The notes below the pieces were generated by a model that was not told the DNA's origin, did not search any database, and saw only the letters and a program-made list of their open reading frames with translations. A stretch of DNA of 18,071 nt, from positions 1 to 18,071 of the forward strand of contig CAZQCP010000054.1 of NCBI GenBank assembly GCA_964592115.1. Direction: 5' to 3'. Shown one piece after another: positions 1-6,100 of the stretch; position 1 is the first letter of the stretch; each line of letters starts with the position of its first letter. This DNA is from Sva-07 sp964592115 (GTDB lineage: Bacteria > Actinomycetota > Acidimicrobiia > Acidimicrobiales > Ilumatobacteraceae). A program made the position numbers and the translations under genes.

Positions 1-627
1 GTTGATCCTGGCGTACTCCCGCTCCACCTTCTTGCGTTCGAGCAGGTTGTACTGGCTCTGCTCGGTGACCGGCTTGTGGAGGTGGTGGCGCTCGGCGATG
101 TCGATGGCACCGCGGATCTCGTCGGCGCTCCACTCGCTCGTGCCCCAGTAGTGCGCCTTGCCGGCGCTGATGATGTCGCTCATCGCCCACACCGTCTCCT
201 CCAGCGGCGTGTTCGGGTCGGCGCGGTGGCAGTACAGCACATCGACGAAATCGACGCCGAAACGCTCCAGGGATCCATCGATCGCCTGCATCAGGTACTT
301 CCGATTGAGCGTGTTGCGCATGTTCGGCGTCGAGCCGTGGATGCCCCAGAACACCTTCGTCGTCAACACGTAGGACCAGCGCGGCCACCCGAGCTCACGC
401 AGCGCGTGCCCCATGATCTCCTCGCTCTTGCCACCGGCGTAGGCCTCGGCGTTGTCGAAGAAGTTGCAGCCCGCATCGCCAGCAGCCGCCATGCAATCGA
501 GCGCCAGCGTGTTGTCGAGCTGAGTATCGAACGTCACCCAGCTTCCGAAGCTCAACACGCTGACCTGCAAGCCCGTGTTGCCGAGTCGACGGTATTCCAT
601 GTTGGGGTTCACGGTCGGTGTAGCCAT
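1..627 (-). CDS. Aldo/keto reductase, Kv-beta-like (partial, C-terminus outside window)
   Basis: NAD(P)H-dependent oxidoreductase of the aldo/keto reductase superfamily. The 209 visible residues run off the window edge in frame, so about the last third of a usual 320-340 aa enzyme is missing. The catalytic tetrad is present: D58 and Y63 in FFDNAEAYAGG, K91 in LTTKVFWG, H134 in YCHRAD. The GLQVSVLSFGSWVTF start and the AEAYAGGKSEEIMG stretch resemble the AKR6 group (potassium-channel beta subunit-like and YghZ-like proteins). Start chosen at ATG 627, with a weak TAGGGT purine tract upstream; ATG 600 (MEYRRLG) is a possible alternative. It lies 39 bp behind hisF on the same strand and so may be the last gene of the his transcript, although it has no known role in histidine synthesis. 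The substrate cannot be told from the sequence. Confidence 0.9.
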   Translation of the reverse strand, partial: MATPTVNPNMEYRRLGNTGLQVSVLSFGSWVTFDTQLDNTLALDCMAAAGDAGCNFFDNAEAYAGGKSEEIMGHALRELGWPRWSYVLTTKVFWGIHGSTPNMRNTLNRKYLMQAIDGSLERFGVDFVDVLYCHRADPNTPLEETVWAMSDIISAGKAHYWGTSEWSADEIRGAIDIAERHHLHKPVTEQSQYNLLERKKVEREYARIN

Positions 628-666
628 GAATGCGACCCTACCCATGCGCTCGGGTCGGCGGCGCGG

Positions 667-1437
667 TCAGACGACCGGGCGAACGGTGATGCCGGCGGCA
701 GCCATCGCCTGCTTGGCGTCGGCGATCGAGTGCTCGCGGAAATGGAAGATCGACGCCGCCAGCACGGCGTCGGCGCGACCGATCGTGATGCCTTCCACCA
801 GGTGCTCGATGCCCCCGACACCGCCGCTGGCGATCACCGGCACCGTCACCGCGTCGACGACCGCTTCGGTCAGCACGAGGTCGAATCCCTGACGCGTGCC
901 GTCGCGGTCCATCGACGTCAGCAGGATCTCACCCGCACCGCGACGCACGGCTTGCGCCGCCCACTCGATGGCATCGATGCCGGTCGGCGTGCGACCACCG
1001 TGCAGATACACCTCGAAGTCCGGGCCGTCGTCGACGCGGGCTTTGGCATCGATCGCACACACGACGCACTGGGCGCCGAACTCGCGGGCGACCTCGGTGA
1101 TCAGCTCGGGCCGCTCCACGGCGGCGGTGTTGACACTCACCTTGTCGGCACCGGCGCGCAACATGCGGCGAGCGTCGTCGGCGGTGCGGATCCCGCCGCC
1201 GACGGTGAACGGGATGTACACCTCGTCGGCGACGCGCCGCACCATGTCGACCGTCGTGTCCCGGCGATCGCTCGACGCCGTGATGTCGAGGAACACGAGC
1301 TCGTCGGCACCCTCGTGGTCGTACCGAGCGGCGAGCTCGACCGGGTCACCGGCATCGACGAGGTCGACGAAGTTGGTCCCCTTGACGACGCGCCCGGCGG
1401 TCACATCGAGGCACGGGATGACCCGGGCGACCTTCAC
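667..1437 (-). CDS. hisF: Imidazole glycerol phosphate synthase, cyclase subunit HisF
   Basis: Cyclase half of the HisF-HisH synthase. It uses ammonia delivered by HisH to convert PRFAR into imidazole glycerol phosphate and AICAR in the cytoplasm. The 256-aa length is normal for the family. The two catalytic aspartates are in their usual places, D11 (IPCLDV) and D130 (CAIDAK), and the phosphate-binding glycines are seen in VGGGIR and ASGGVGG. The start is GTG. Its GTGA overlaps the hisA stop by 4 bp, with no Shine-Dalgarno, so translation is probably coupled to hisA. It is the last histidine gene of the cluster. The identification is secure from the motifs and the operon context. Confidence 0.97.
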   Translation of the reverse strand: MKVARVIPCLDVTAGRVVKGTNFVDLVDAGDPVELAARYDHEGADELVFLDITASSDRRDTTVDMVRRVADEVYIPFTVGGGIRTADDARRMLRAGADKVSVNTAAVERPELITEVAREFGAQCVVCAIDAKARVDDGPDFEVYLHGGRTPTGIDAIEWAAQAVRRGAGEILLTSMDRDGTRQGFDLVLTEAVVDAVTVPVIASGGVGGIEHLVEGITIGRADAVLAASIFHFREHSIADAKQAMAAAGITVRPVV

Positions 1438-2177
1438 GATGCGCCCGCGGGCGCGCCGCTCGCCGCGCTCAGCACGGCGACCGCCTCGGCGACGGTGAAC
1501 CGGCGCTCGTACACCGCCTTGCCTGTGATCACGCCACCGAGGCCCTCGATCGCCGCCAGCGCGATCACGTCGTCGAGGCTCGATACGCCGCCGCTGGCGA
1601 TCACCGGCGCGCCAGCGAGATCGGCGGCGCGGGACAACCCCACGAGGTCCGGTCCGGCGAGCATGCCGTCGCGGCCGATGTCGGTCACGACGAACGCGGC
1701 GGCCGACGGGAACAACTCGAAGGCGTCGTCGATCATCAGTCCACTTCCCTCCGTCCAGCCGTGCACGGCCAGTTCACCGTCGCGGTGATCGAGGCCGACG
1801 GCGACCGCCACGGCGGACGACACCGCGGCGACGAGTTCGGGATCGCGCACTGCTGCCGACCCCATCACCACCCGCGCCACGCCGGCGTCGGCGAGCGCTC
1901 CTGCATCGTCGAGCGAACGCACGCCCCCACCGGTCTGCACGTGCGCGCTACCCGCCACGGCGGCGGCGATCGCGGCCACGACCGGCCGGTTCACGGGATC
2001 GCCCGAGCGGGCGGCGTCGAGGTCGACGACATGGATCCACGTCGCACCTTCCTCGGCGAACCCGCGGGCGACGGCCACCGGGTCGTCGCCGTACACCGTC
2101 TCGTCCGCGTAGTCACCCTGACGGAGACGCACCACCCGTCCCCCGAGCAGGTCGATCGCCGGGTACAACTCGATCAT
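1434..2177 (-). CDS. hisA: Phosphoribosyl isomerase HisA (ProFAR isomerase)
   Basis: (βα)8-barrel isomerase converting ProFAR to PRFAR, the HisF substrate. The 247-aa product has catalytic aspartates D9 (LYPAIDL) and D130 (AVGLDHRDG) and the phosphate-binding motifs TGGGVRS and ASGGVSSLDD. Start ATG 2177 was chosen because the family sequence begins at MIELYPAID; the frame stays open upstream, but that part is only the shadow of hisH. The ATGA overlaps the hisH stop by 4 bp. The loops VQTGGGVR and VHGWTEGSG follow the ordinary monofunctional HisA pattern, not the ELSGGIR and RGRGW pattern that I recall for the bifunctional PriA of mycobacteria and streptomycetes. I therefore infer a HisA without phosphoribosylanthranilate isomerase (TrpF) activity. 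Confidence 0.96.
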   Translation of the reverse strand: MIELYPAIDLLGGRVVRLRQGDYADETVYGDDPVAVARGFAEEGATWIHVVDLDAARSGDPVNRPVVAAIAAAVAGSAHVQTGGGVRSLDDAGALADAGVARVVMGSAAVRDPELVAAVSSAVAVAVGLDHRDGELAVHGWTEGSGLMIDDAFELFPSAAAFVVTDIGRDGMLAGPDLVGLSRAADLAGAPVIASGGVSSLDDVIALAAIEGLGGVITGKAVYERRFTVAEAVAVLSAASGAPAGAS

Positions 2178-2857
2178 CGACGCTGGCCGATCTGCATCGG
2201 CGCGGCGTCGATCGCCGCCGCGGCGTCGGGGCGGGCACTGCCGGCGCAGACCCCGACGAAGTTCGCCAGCAGTGCGAGGCCGGGAAGGCTCGACTTCTCC
2301 GGGTGGAACTGCACGGCGAACACGTTGGCAAGGCGGAAGGCGGCGTTGATCGTCGAGCCGTACTCGACCGTGGCCGCCACCACGTCCGGGTCGTCGGGCA
2401 CGCCGTGCAGCGAGTGCACGAAGTAGACCCACGCCTCGTCGCCGAGCCCGCGCAGCATCGGATCGTCGCGCACGATCTGCAGCCGATTCCACTGCATCTG
2501 GGGGATCTTCGGCCCCGGTGGGATCCACCGCACCGTCCCCGGGATGATCCCGAGACCGGTGGCGTCGGGGTCCTCCTCCGAGCGACTGAACAGCATCTGC
2601 ATGCCCACGCAGATGCCGAGGAACGGTCGGCCCGATTCGACCGCCGCGTGTGCCGCGTCCTCCAGGCCGGCCCCGCGCAGCGCGTCCATGCAGGCGCCGA
2701 ACGCGCCAACGCCAGGCAGCACGACACCATCGGCATCGGCGATCACACCGCGATCGGCGGTGAGGCGGGCGTCCGCACCCTCGCGTTCGAGCGCCTTTTG
2801 GGCGGAGTGGAGGTTGCCGATGCCGTAGTCGAGCACGGCGATCAACGGACGGCTCAT
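2174..2857 (-). CDS. hisH: Imidazole glycerol phosphate synthase, glutamine amidotransferase subunit HisH
   Basis: Class I glutamine amidotransferase that releases ammonia from glutamine and channels it into HisF. The 227-aa protein opens with VLDYGIGN, carries the oxyanion-strand PGVG (48-51), and has the full triad C83 (GICVGMQ), H185 and E187 (FHPEKS). Start ATG 2857 (MSRPLIAVLDYG) fits the family. The frame stays open upstream to 2956, but the extra 33 residues are arginine-rich and unlike HisH. It is the only gene of the operon not overlapped by its upstream neighbour: 70 bp separate it from hisB, and they contain a perfect 6-bp hairpin. The C-terminus runs about 15 residues past the usual end and is alanine-rich. 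Confidence 0.96.
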   Translation of the reverse strand: MSRPLIAVLDYGIGNLHSAQKALEREGADARLTADRGVIADADGVVLPGVGAFGACMDALRGAGLEDAAHAAVESGRPFLGICVGMQMLFSRSEEDPDATGLGIIPGTVRWIPPGPKIPQMQWNRLQIVRDDPMLRGLGDEAWVYFVHSLHGVPDDPDVVAATVEYGSTINAAFRLANVFAVQFHPEKSSLPGLALLANFVGVCAGSARPDAAAAIDAAPMQIGQRR

Positions 2858-2888
2858 CGTTGCCGACCGCGGTGAACGAACGAGCACC

Positions 2889-2903
2889 GCGCGGGAGCCG
2901 CGC
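2889..2903 (-). promoter_or_regulatory. Small perfect hairpin in the hisB-hisH gap
   Basis: On the minus strand GCGCGG and CCGCGC pair perfectly over a CTC triloop, 31 nt before the hisH start and inside the only real spacer of the his operon. There is no U tract behind it. It could slow ribosomes or RNA decay or alter hisH translation, but in DNA this GC-rich it could also be chance. Confidence 0.3.
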
Positions 2904-2927
2904 CGTCCCGTGACGTGTCGGCGCGCG

Positions 2928-3584
2928 TCACAGGACACCCTTCGTGGAGGGCACACCGGCGCGGTCCTCGACGCGCACGGCGTCGCGCAACGCCCGGGCG
3001 AGGCCCTTGAACGTCGCCTCGATGATGTGGTGCGTGTTGCGACCGCGGATCAGTTCCACGTGCAGTGTGATGGCCGCCGACGTGGCGAACGACGACACGG
3101 CATGTTCGGCGAGTTGCGGATCGAACGCAGGGTTGCCGAGCGGCAGGCTCTCCGGGATCGGAACGTGCCACTCGACGTGGGGGCGCCCCGACAGATCGAG
3201 CGCCACGTCGACGAGTGCCTCGTCGAGCGGGTACCGCCCGCTGGCGAAGCGGCGCACGCCCGCCTTGTCGCCGAGCGCCTCCGCGAACGCTTCGCCGACG
3301 GCGATGGCGACGTCTTCGACCGTGTGGTGTGTGTCGATGTGGAGGTCGCCGTCGGCGTGCACGGTGAGGTCGAACCCGCCGTGGCGACCGAGTTGATCGA
3401 GCATGTGGTCGTAGAACGGGATGCCGGTCGACACGTCGGTCGTGCCGGTGCCGTCGAGGTCGATGGCGACCTCGATCGATGTCTCCTTGGTGGTCCGGCT
3501 GCGCGTCGCGGTGCGACCGCCGCGGGCGGCAGGTGCAGGCACGGTGGATGCAGGCACGGTGGATGCGGATGCGGTGGTGGTCAT
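2928..3584 (-). CDS. hisB: Imidazoleglycerol-phosphate dehydratase HisB
   Basis: Mn-dependent dehydratase forming imidazole acetol phosphate from imidazole glycerol phosphate. The 218-aa protein has only the dehydratase domain, not the E. coli phosphatase fusion. Both metal-binding motifs are present, DTHHTVED (84-91) and NTHHIIEATFKG (183-194), as is FYDHMLDQLGRHGGFD. ATG 3584 was chosen: ATGA overlaps the hisC stop by 4 bp and GGAG lies 7 nt upstream. The first ~30 residues are a low-complexity Ala/Ser/Thr/Val/Pro tail, part of it made by two tandem copies of a 15-bp unit. This makes the protein somewhat longer than the usual ~195-200 aa. A later start is possible, but the overlap and Shine-Dalgarno argue against it. 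Confidence 0.96.
   Translation of the reverse strand: MTTTASASTVPASTVPAPAARGGRTATRSRTTKETSIEVAIDLDGTGTTDVSTGIPFYDHMLDQLGRHGGFDLTVHADGDLHIDTHHTVEDVAIAVGEAFAEALGDKAGVRRFASGRYPLDEALVDVALDLSGRPHVEWHVPIPESLPLGNPAFDPQLAEHAVSSFATSAAITLHVELIRGRNTHHIIEATFKGLARALRDAVRVEDRAGVPSTKGVL
3535..3564. repeat. Two perfect tandem copies of a 15-bp unit in the hisB 5' end
   Basis: The unit gcaggcacggtggat occurs twice in succession (3535-3549 and 3550-3564), and a degenerate continuation follows. Being 15 bp it keeps the frame and adds a repeated five-residue Ser-Thr-Val-Pro-Ala element to the disordered N-terminus of HisB. It is a likely slippage site, so copy number may vary between strains. Confidence 0.9.
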
Positions 3585-4729
3585 GGGCGGGCTCCAGTTC
3601 TGACGGCCGACGTGGGGGTGGGGGTGGCGGTCTCGACGGTGGACGTGATGTTGGGCAGCGTGGCTGGTTCGCCGGCGAGCACGGCGGCGAGCGCGGCAAG
3701 GAACTCGGAGTTCTCCTCGTGCGTGCCGACCGTGACGCGCAAGCACCCGTCGAGGCGCGGCCACGACGTGCAGTCGCGGATCAGCACGCTGCGCTCGACG
3801 AGCCCGGCCCACACGTCGCGCCCCGACCACGCTGGAGGCACCCGGAACAAGATGAAGTTGGCACCGCTCGGGAAGACCTCCATCTCGAGTGCCGCGAGCT
3901 CGCGCTCGATCCGCTCACGCTCGGCGACGATCTGGGCGACCCGCTCGTCCATGTCCTCGGTGAACCGCAGGGCGAGTCGCCCGGCGATCTGCTTCATCGT
4001 GTCGAGGTGATAGGGAAGCACGACCTTGTCGAGCTCGGCGACGAGCCAGGTCGGTCCGATGAGGTAGCCGAGGCGGGCGCCGGCCATCGACCACGTCTTG
4101 GAGAACGTGCGGGTGACCACGAGTGGGCGATCCTCGGCGACGAAGTCGAGCGCGGTCCACGGCGCGAACTGTGCGTAGGCCTCGTCGACGACGACGAGTC
4201 CGGGTGCCCGGTCGAGCAGTTGACGAACGCGTTCGGGCGGCTCGACGATCCCGGTCGGGTTGTTCGGCGACGTGAGGAACACCACGTGCGGCGACGCGCT
4301 CACGAGGACCCGCTCGACTTCGGCGGCGTCGAGCGTGAAGTCCGGACCACGCTCGCCTTCCACGACGCTCGCCCCGGTCACCCGCGCTATCTGGGCGTGC
4401 ATCTGGTAGGTCGGCTCGAACGTGGCGACGGTCCGACCGGGCCCGGCATACGCGAGCAGCACGGTCTGCAGTACCTCGTTGGATCCGTTGGCGGCGAACA
4501 CCTGGGCAGGATCGACGCCGTGCAGCTCGGCGATCGCCTCACGGAGCGCGGTCGCCGCCCGGTCCGGGTACCGGTGCCAATCGACCCGGGAGATCTCCGC
4601 CGCGACGGCGTCGCGGAAGGCCGGCGGTGGAGGCAGCGGCGATTCGTTCGTGTTCAACCGCACCCTGACGTCGACCTGCGCAGAGTGATAGCCCTCGAGG
4701 GCACGCAGATCAGAGCGGACGGGGATCAC
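3581..4729 (-). CDS. hisC: Histidinol-phosphate aminotransferase HisC
   Basis: PLP-dependent fold-type I aminotransferase converting imidazole acetol phosphate to histidinol phosphate. In the 382-aa product the PLP lysine is K211 (TRTFSKTWSMAGARLGY), the pyridine-nitrogen aspartate is D182 (VVDEAY), and SPNNPTG (154-160) and LNTNESP are standard. The C-terminal ~25 residues after VLAGEP are a low-complexity Thr/Pro/Val tail. The start is GTG 4729. There is no Shine-Dalgarno, but TACACT sits exactly 6 nt upstream, suggesting a leaderless mRNA that begins at or next to the start codon. It is the first gene of the his operon seen here; hisD, often placed before hisC in actinobacteria, is absent. 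Confidence 0.96.
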   Translation of the reverse strand: MIPVRSDLRALEGYHSAQVDVRVRLNTNESPLPPPPAFRDAVAAEISRVDWHRYPDRAATALREAIAELHGVDPAQVFAANGSNEVLQTVLLAYAGPGRTVATFEPTYQMHAQIARVTGASVVEGERGPDFTLDAAEVERVLVSASPHVVFLTSPNNPTGIVEPPERVRQLLDRAPGLVVVDEAYAQFAPWTALDFVAEDRPLVVTRTFSKTWSMAGARLGYLIGPTWLVAELDKVVLPYHLDTMKQIAGRLALRFTEDMDERVAQIVAERERIERELAALEMEVFPSGANFILFRVPPAWSGRDVWAGLVERSVLIRDCTSWPRLDGCLRVTVGTHEENSEFLAALAAVLAGEPATLPNITSTVETATPTPTSAVRTGARP

Positions 4730-4735
4730 ACCGGC

Positions 4736-4741
4736 AGTGTA
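4736..4741 (-). promoter_or_regulatory. -10 box of the hisC operon, leaderless geometry
   Basis: TACACT on the minus strand, 6 nt before GTG 4729, fits the actinobacterial TANNNT consensus. No clear -35 is visible. With transcription starting 6-7 nt downstream, the mRNA would begin at the start codon. That leaves no room for a leader-peptide attenuator or T-box in front of hisC. Confidence 0.6.
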
Positions 4742-4767
4742 GGGGCGGTCCCTGCGAGGGGTCCGGG

Positions 4768-4773
4768 TAGGTT
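4768..4773 (+). promoter_or_regulatory. -10 box of the 67-aa gene, leaderless geometry
   Basis: TAGGTT on the plus strand with a 6-nt spacer to ATG 4780, the same geometry as the divergent hisC box 26 bp away. No Shine-Dalgarno is present before this ATG. Confidence 0.55.
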
Positions 4774-4779
4774 GACGCG

Positions 4780-4983
4780 ATGCCAGGTTCGCTCGAGTCG
4801 ACCGCTGCCGAACTGGCCGCCATCACCGAACACGTCGCTCAGTACCGTTCCCGCGTCGGTGCCCTCGCCGAACCCTGGATCGGCACGGAGCGTGACGACG
4901 TGGTCACAGCGATCCACGAAGCCGAACGGCAGCTGCGCAACGCCGAACGCACGCTCCACCGGGCGTTGCGAGCGATCACGTGA
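4780..4983 (+). CDS. Small helical hypothetical protein (67 aa)
   Basis: I do not recognise a family. The product is 67 residues, charged and Ala/Leu/Arg/Glu-rich, with no Cys, no signal peptide and no membrane segment. It should form two or three amphipathic helices; the heptad-like C-terminal half (IHEAERQLRNAERTLHRAL) is a likely coiled coil. Reasons to call it real: ATG preceded by a TANNNT box at leaderless spacing, clean G/C at third positions, and a gap after it holding a strong hairpin. It is divergent from hisC and upstream of mshD on the same strand, but a terminator-like hairpin and a new promoter separate it from mshD. Confidence 0.7.
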   Translation: MPGSLESTAAELAAITEHVAQYRSRVGALAEPWIGTERDDVVTAIHEAERQLRNAERTLHRALRAIT

Positions 4984-5011
4984 GCGTGCCATCACCCCAG
5001 TTCAGCACCCG

Positions 5012-5112
5012 AAAAAGCGGCGACGGCCCCTGGTGGGAGGGGCCGTCGCTCAGGTGCGAGGCGGGAGGCGGATCCCTGCCATCGCATCAAACCAGGTGGC
5101 GGGAACCTGGTT
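5012..5112 (-). ncRNA. Putative ~101-nt small RNA with three C-rich hairpin loops
   Basis: The minus strand of the gap between the 67-aa gene and mshD reads as a full small-RNA gene. TATAGT (5125-5120) is followed by 7 nt and then A5112. Hairpin 1: AACCAGGT/ACCTGGTT (5112-5090), perfect 8 bp, loop UCCCGCC. Hairpin 2: TGCGA-GGC-GGG paired with CCC-GCC-TCGCA (5086-5055), 11 bp plus an A-U closing pair and two single-base bulges, loop UCCGCC. Hairpin 3: GCGACGGCCCC/GGGGCCGTCGC (5049-5020), perfect 11 bp plus a U-A closing pair, loop CCCACC. Three nt later comes TTTTT (5016-5012), as in an intrinsic terminator. C-rich loops exposed on hairpins recall the actinobacterial 6C RNA and UCCC-loop RNAs of Gram-positive bacteria, which pair with G-rich ribosome-binding sites. 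This one has three hairpins and no run of six C. The structure is directly visible; expression and function are inferred. Confidence 0.65.
5020..5049. terminator. Strong hairpin: terminator of the small RNA, possibly of the 67-aa gene too
   Basis: Perfect 11-bp inverted repeat gcgacggcccc/ggggccgtcgc around an 8-nt loop. On the minus strand it is followed by TTTTT, as in an intrinsic terminator. On the plus strand it lies 36 bp after the 67-aa stop codon without a U tract, so any action there would be of the hairpin-only type. Confidence 0.75.
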
Positions 5113-5119
5113 GAAGGAA

Positions 5120-5125
5120 ACTATA
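5120..5125 (-). promoter_or_regulatory. -10 box of the putative small RNA
   Basis: TATAGT on the minus strand differs from TATAAT at one position and is the best -10 box in the window. It stands in an AT-rich island (ttgaaggaaactatac) in otherwise GC-rich DNA, 7 nt before the first base of hairpin 1. No convincing -35 is seen at 16-18 nt. Confidence 0.6.
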
Positions 5126-5175
5126 CACCCGCGCGCAAGTGCAATGCCACGGATAGGCAGCTTCTGTCTGCCCGG

Positions 5176-5181
5176 TACCCT
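5176..5181 (+). promoter_or_regulatory. -10 box of the mshD operon, leaderless geometry
   Basis: TACCCT on the plus strand with a 7-nt spacer to ATG 5189. No Shine-Dalgarno lies between them, so the mRNA probably starts at or within a base or two of the ATG. GTG 5183 falls inside the predicted spacer and is less likely as the start. Confidence 0.5.
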
Positions 5182-5188
5182 CGTGCCG

Positions 5189-6100
5189 ATGGGGTCGCTC
5201 GACGTCAAACGCGAGATGGACGGCAACGATATCGCACGCGTCGGTGAGCTGCTCGTCGCCGCCACCACACCCGACGGGCGCCGACCGCTGTCCGACCACC
5301 TGTACCTCGACCTCGTCGACGGTGGTGGCGACGGGTTCGCCGGCTTCGTGGCGACCACCGACGGCGACGACCGGCCCGTCGCCTATGCGCAGCTCTCCGC
5401 GGGCAACGAGGCGCGGCTGTTCGAGCTCGTCGTGCGCCCCGATCGGCGCGGGGACCTGGCCGATGTCGGCGCCGAGCTGCTCGACGCGGCATTCGACGTC
5501 GTTGCCACGGACGGCGGCGGAACCATCGTGTGGTGGGTCGCTGGTCCGACCGACGAGCACCATCGACTCGCCGCCGAGGCCGGCATGCAGGAACACCGCC
5601 GGCTGCATCAGATGCGGCGCCCCCTCCCGACCGGGCGAGCGGTCACGATCGACACGCGGGCGTTCCGTCCCGGTGACGACGACGAAGCCTGGCTGCGGGT
5701 CAACAATCGTGCGTTCGCCGACCACGACGAACAGGGTGGGTGGACGCTCGACACGTTGCGCGCCCGCCAGAGCGAGGAGTGGTTCGACCCCGACGGGTTC
5801 CGCATCCACGAGCGCGACGGCGAGATGGCCGGCTTCTGCTGGACCAAGATCCACCCAGCGGTCGGCGGGGTCGAATCGCTCGGCGAGATCTACGTGATCG
5901 CCGTCGACCCGACCTTCCACGGCAGTGGCCTCGGTACCCAGCTGACGCTCGCCGGGCTCGAATGGCTGTCCGACCACGGGCTGGCGACCGGCATGCTCTA
6001 CGTCGACGCTCGCAACTCCCCTGCCATCGCGATGTACGAGCATCTCGGGTTCCACATCCGCTCGACCGACGTCTCCTTCGCCGCGACGGTGCGCCCGTGA
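5189..6100 (+). CDS. mshD: Mycothiol synthase MshD (tandem GNAT acetyltransferase)
   Basis: Catalyses the last step of mycothiol synthesis, acetyl transfer from acetyl-CoA to the cysteine amine of Cys-GlcN-Ins. The 303-aa length matches the roughly 300-315 aa of the family. There are two GNAT folds: residues ~5-145, degenerate, and ~152-303, active. The second has the MshD hallmarks NNRAFADHDEQGGWT (172-186), EEWFDPDGFRI (196-206), FCWTKIH (216-222), GEIYVIAVDP (232-241), the acetyl-CoA pyrophosphate loop HGSGLG (244-249), and LYVDARNSPAIAMYEHLGF. ATG 5189 was chosen for the TANNNT box 7 nt before it. An in-frame ATG at 5144 would add 15 residues unlike the family but cannot be excluded. The stop overlaps the next gene by 4 bp (GTGA). 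Mycothiol is nearly confined to Actinomycetota, so this gene supports the lineage call. Confidence 0.93.
   Translation: MGSLDVKREMDGNDIARVGELLVAATTPDGRRPLSDHLYLDLVDGGGDGFAGFVATTDGDDRPVAYAQLSAGNEARLFELVVRPDRRGDLADVGAELLDAAFDVVATDGGGTIVWWVAGPTDEHHRLAAEAGMQEHRRLHQMRRPLPTGRAVTIDTRAFRPGDDDEAWLRVNNRAFADHDEQGGWTLDTLRARQSEEWFDPDGFRIHERDGEMAGFCWTKIHPAVGGVESLGEIYVIAVDPTFHGSGLGTQLTLAGLEWLSDHGLATGMLYVDARNSPAIAMYEHLGFHIRSTDVSFAATVRP

Noticed and set aside
76..1788. 570-aa plus-strand open frame over the AKR gene, hisF and hisA
   Set aside because: Shadow of the minus-strand his genes; composition is low complexity with no domain.
5012..5112. Calling the C-rich-loop RNA a definite 6C RNA
   Set aside because: 6C RNA is described with two hairpins holding runs of at least six C; here three loops have CCCGCC, UCCGCC and CCCACC, so only similarity is claimed.
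5020..5112. The same hairpins read as a plus-strand 5' structure or riboswitch of mshD
   Set aside because: The -10 box and the U tract both face the minus strand, and mshD has its own leaderless promoter at 5176-5181 downstream of the structure.
3479..5188. 570-residue N-terminal extension of the mshD frame over hisC and the 67-aa gene
   Set aside because: It is antisense to the well-supported hisC and ignores the promoter and start at 5189; family length fits 303 aa.
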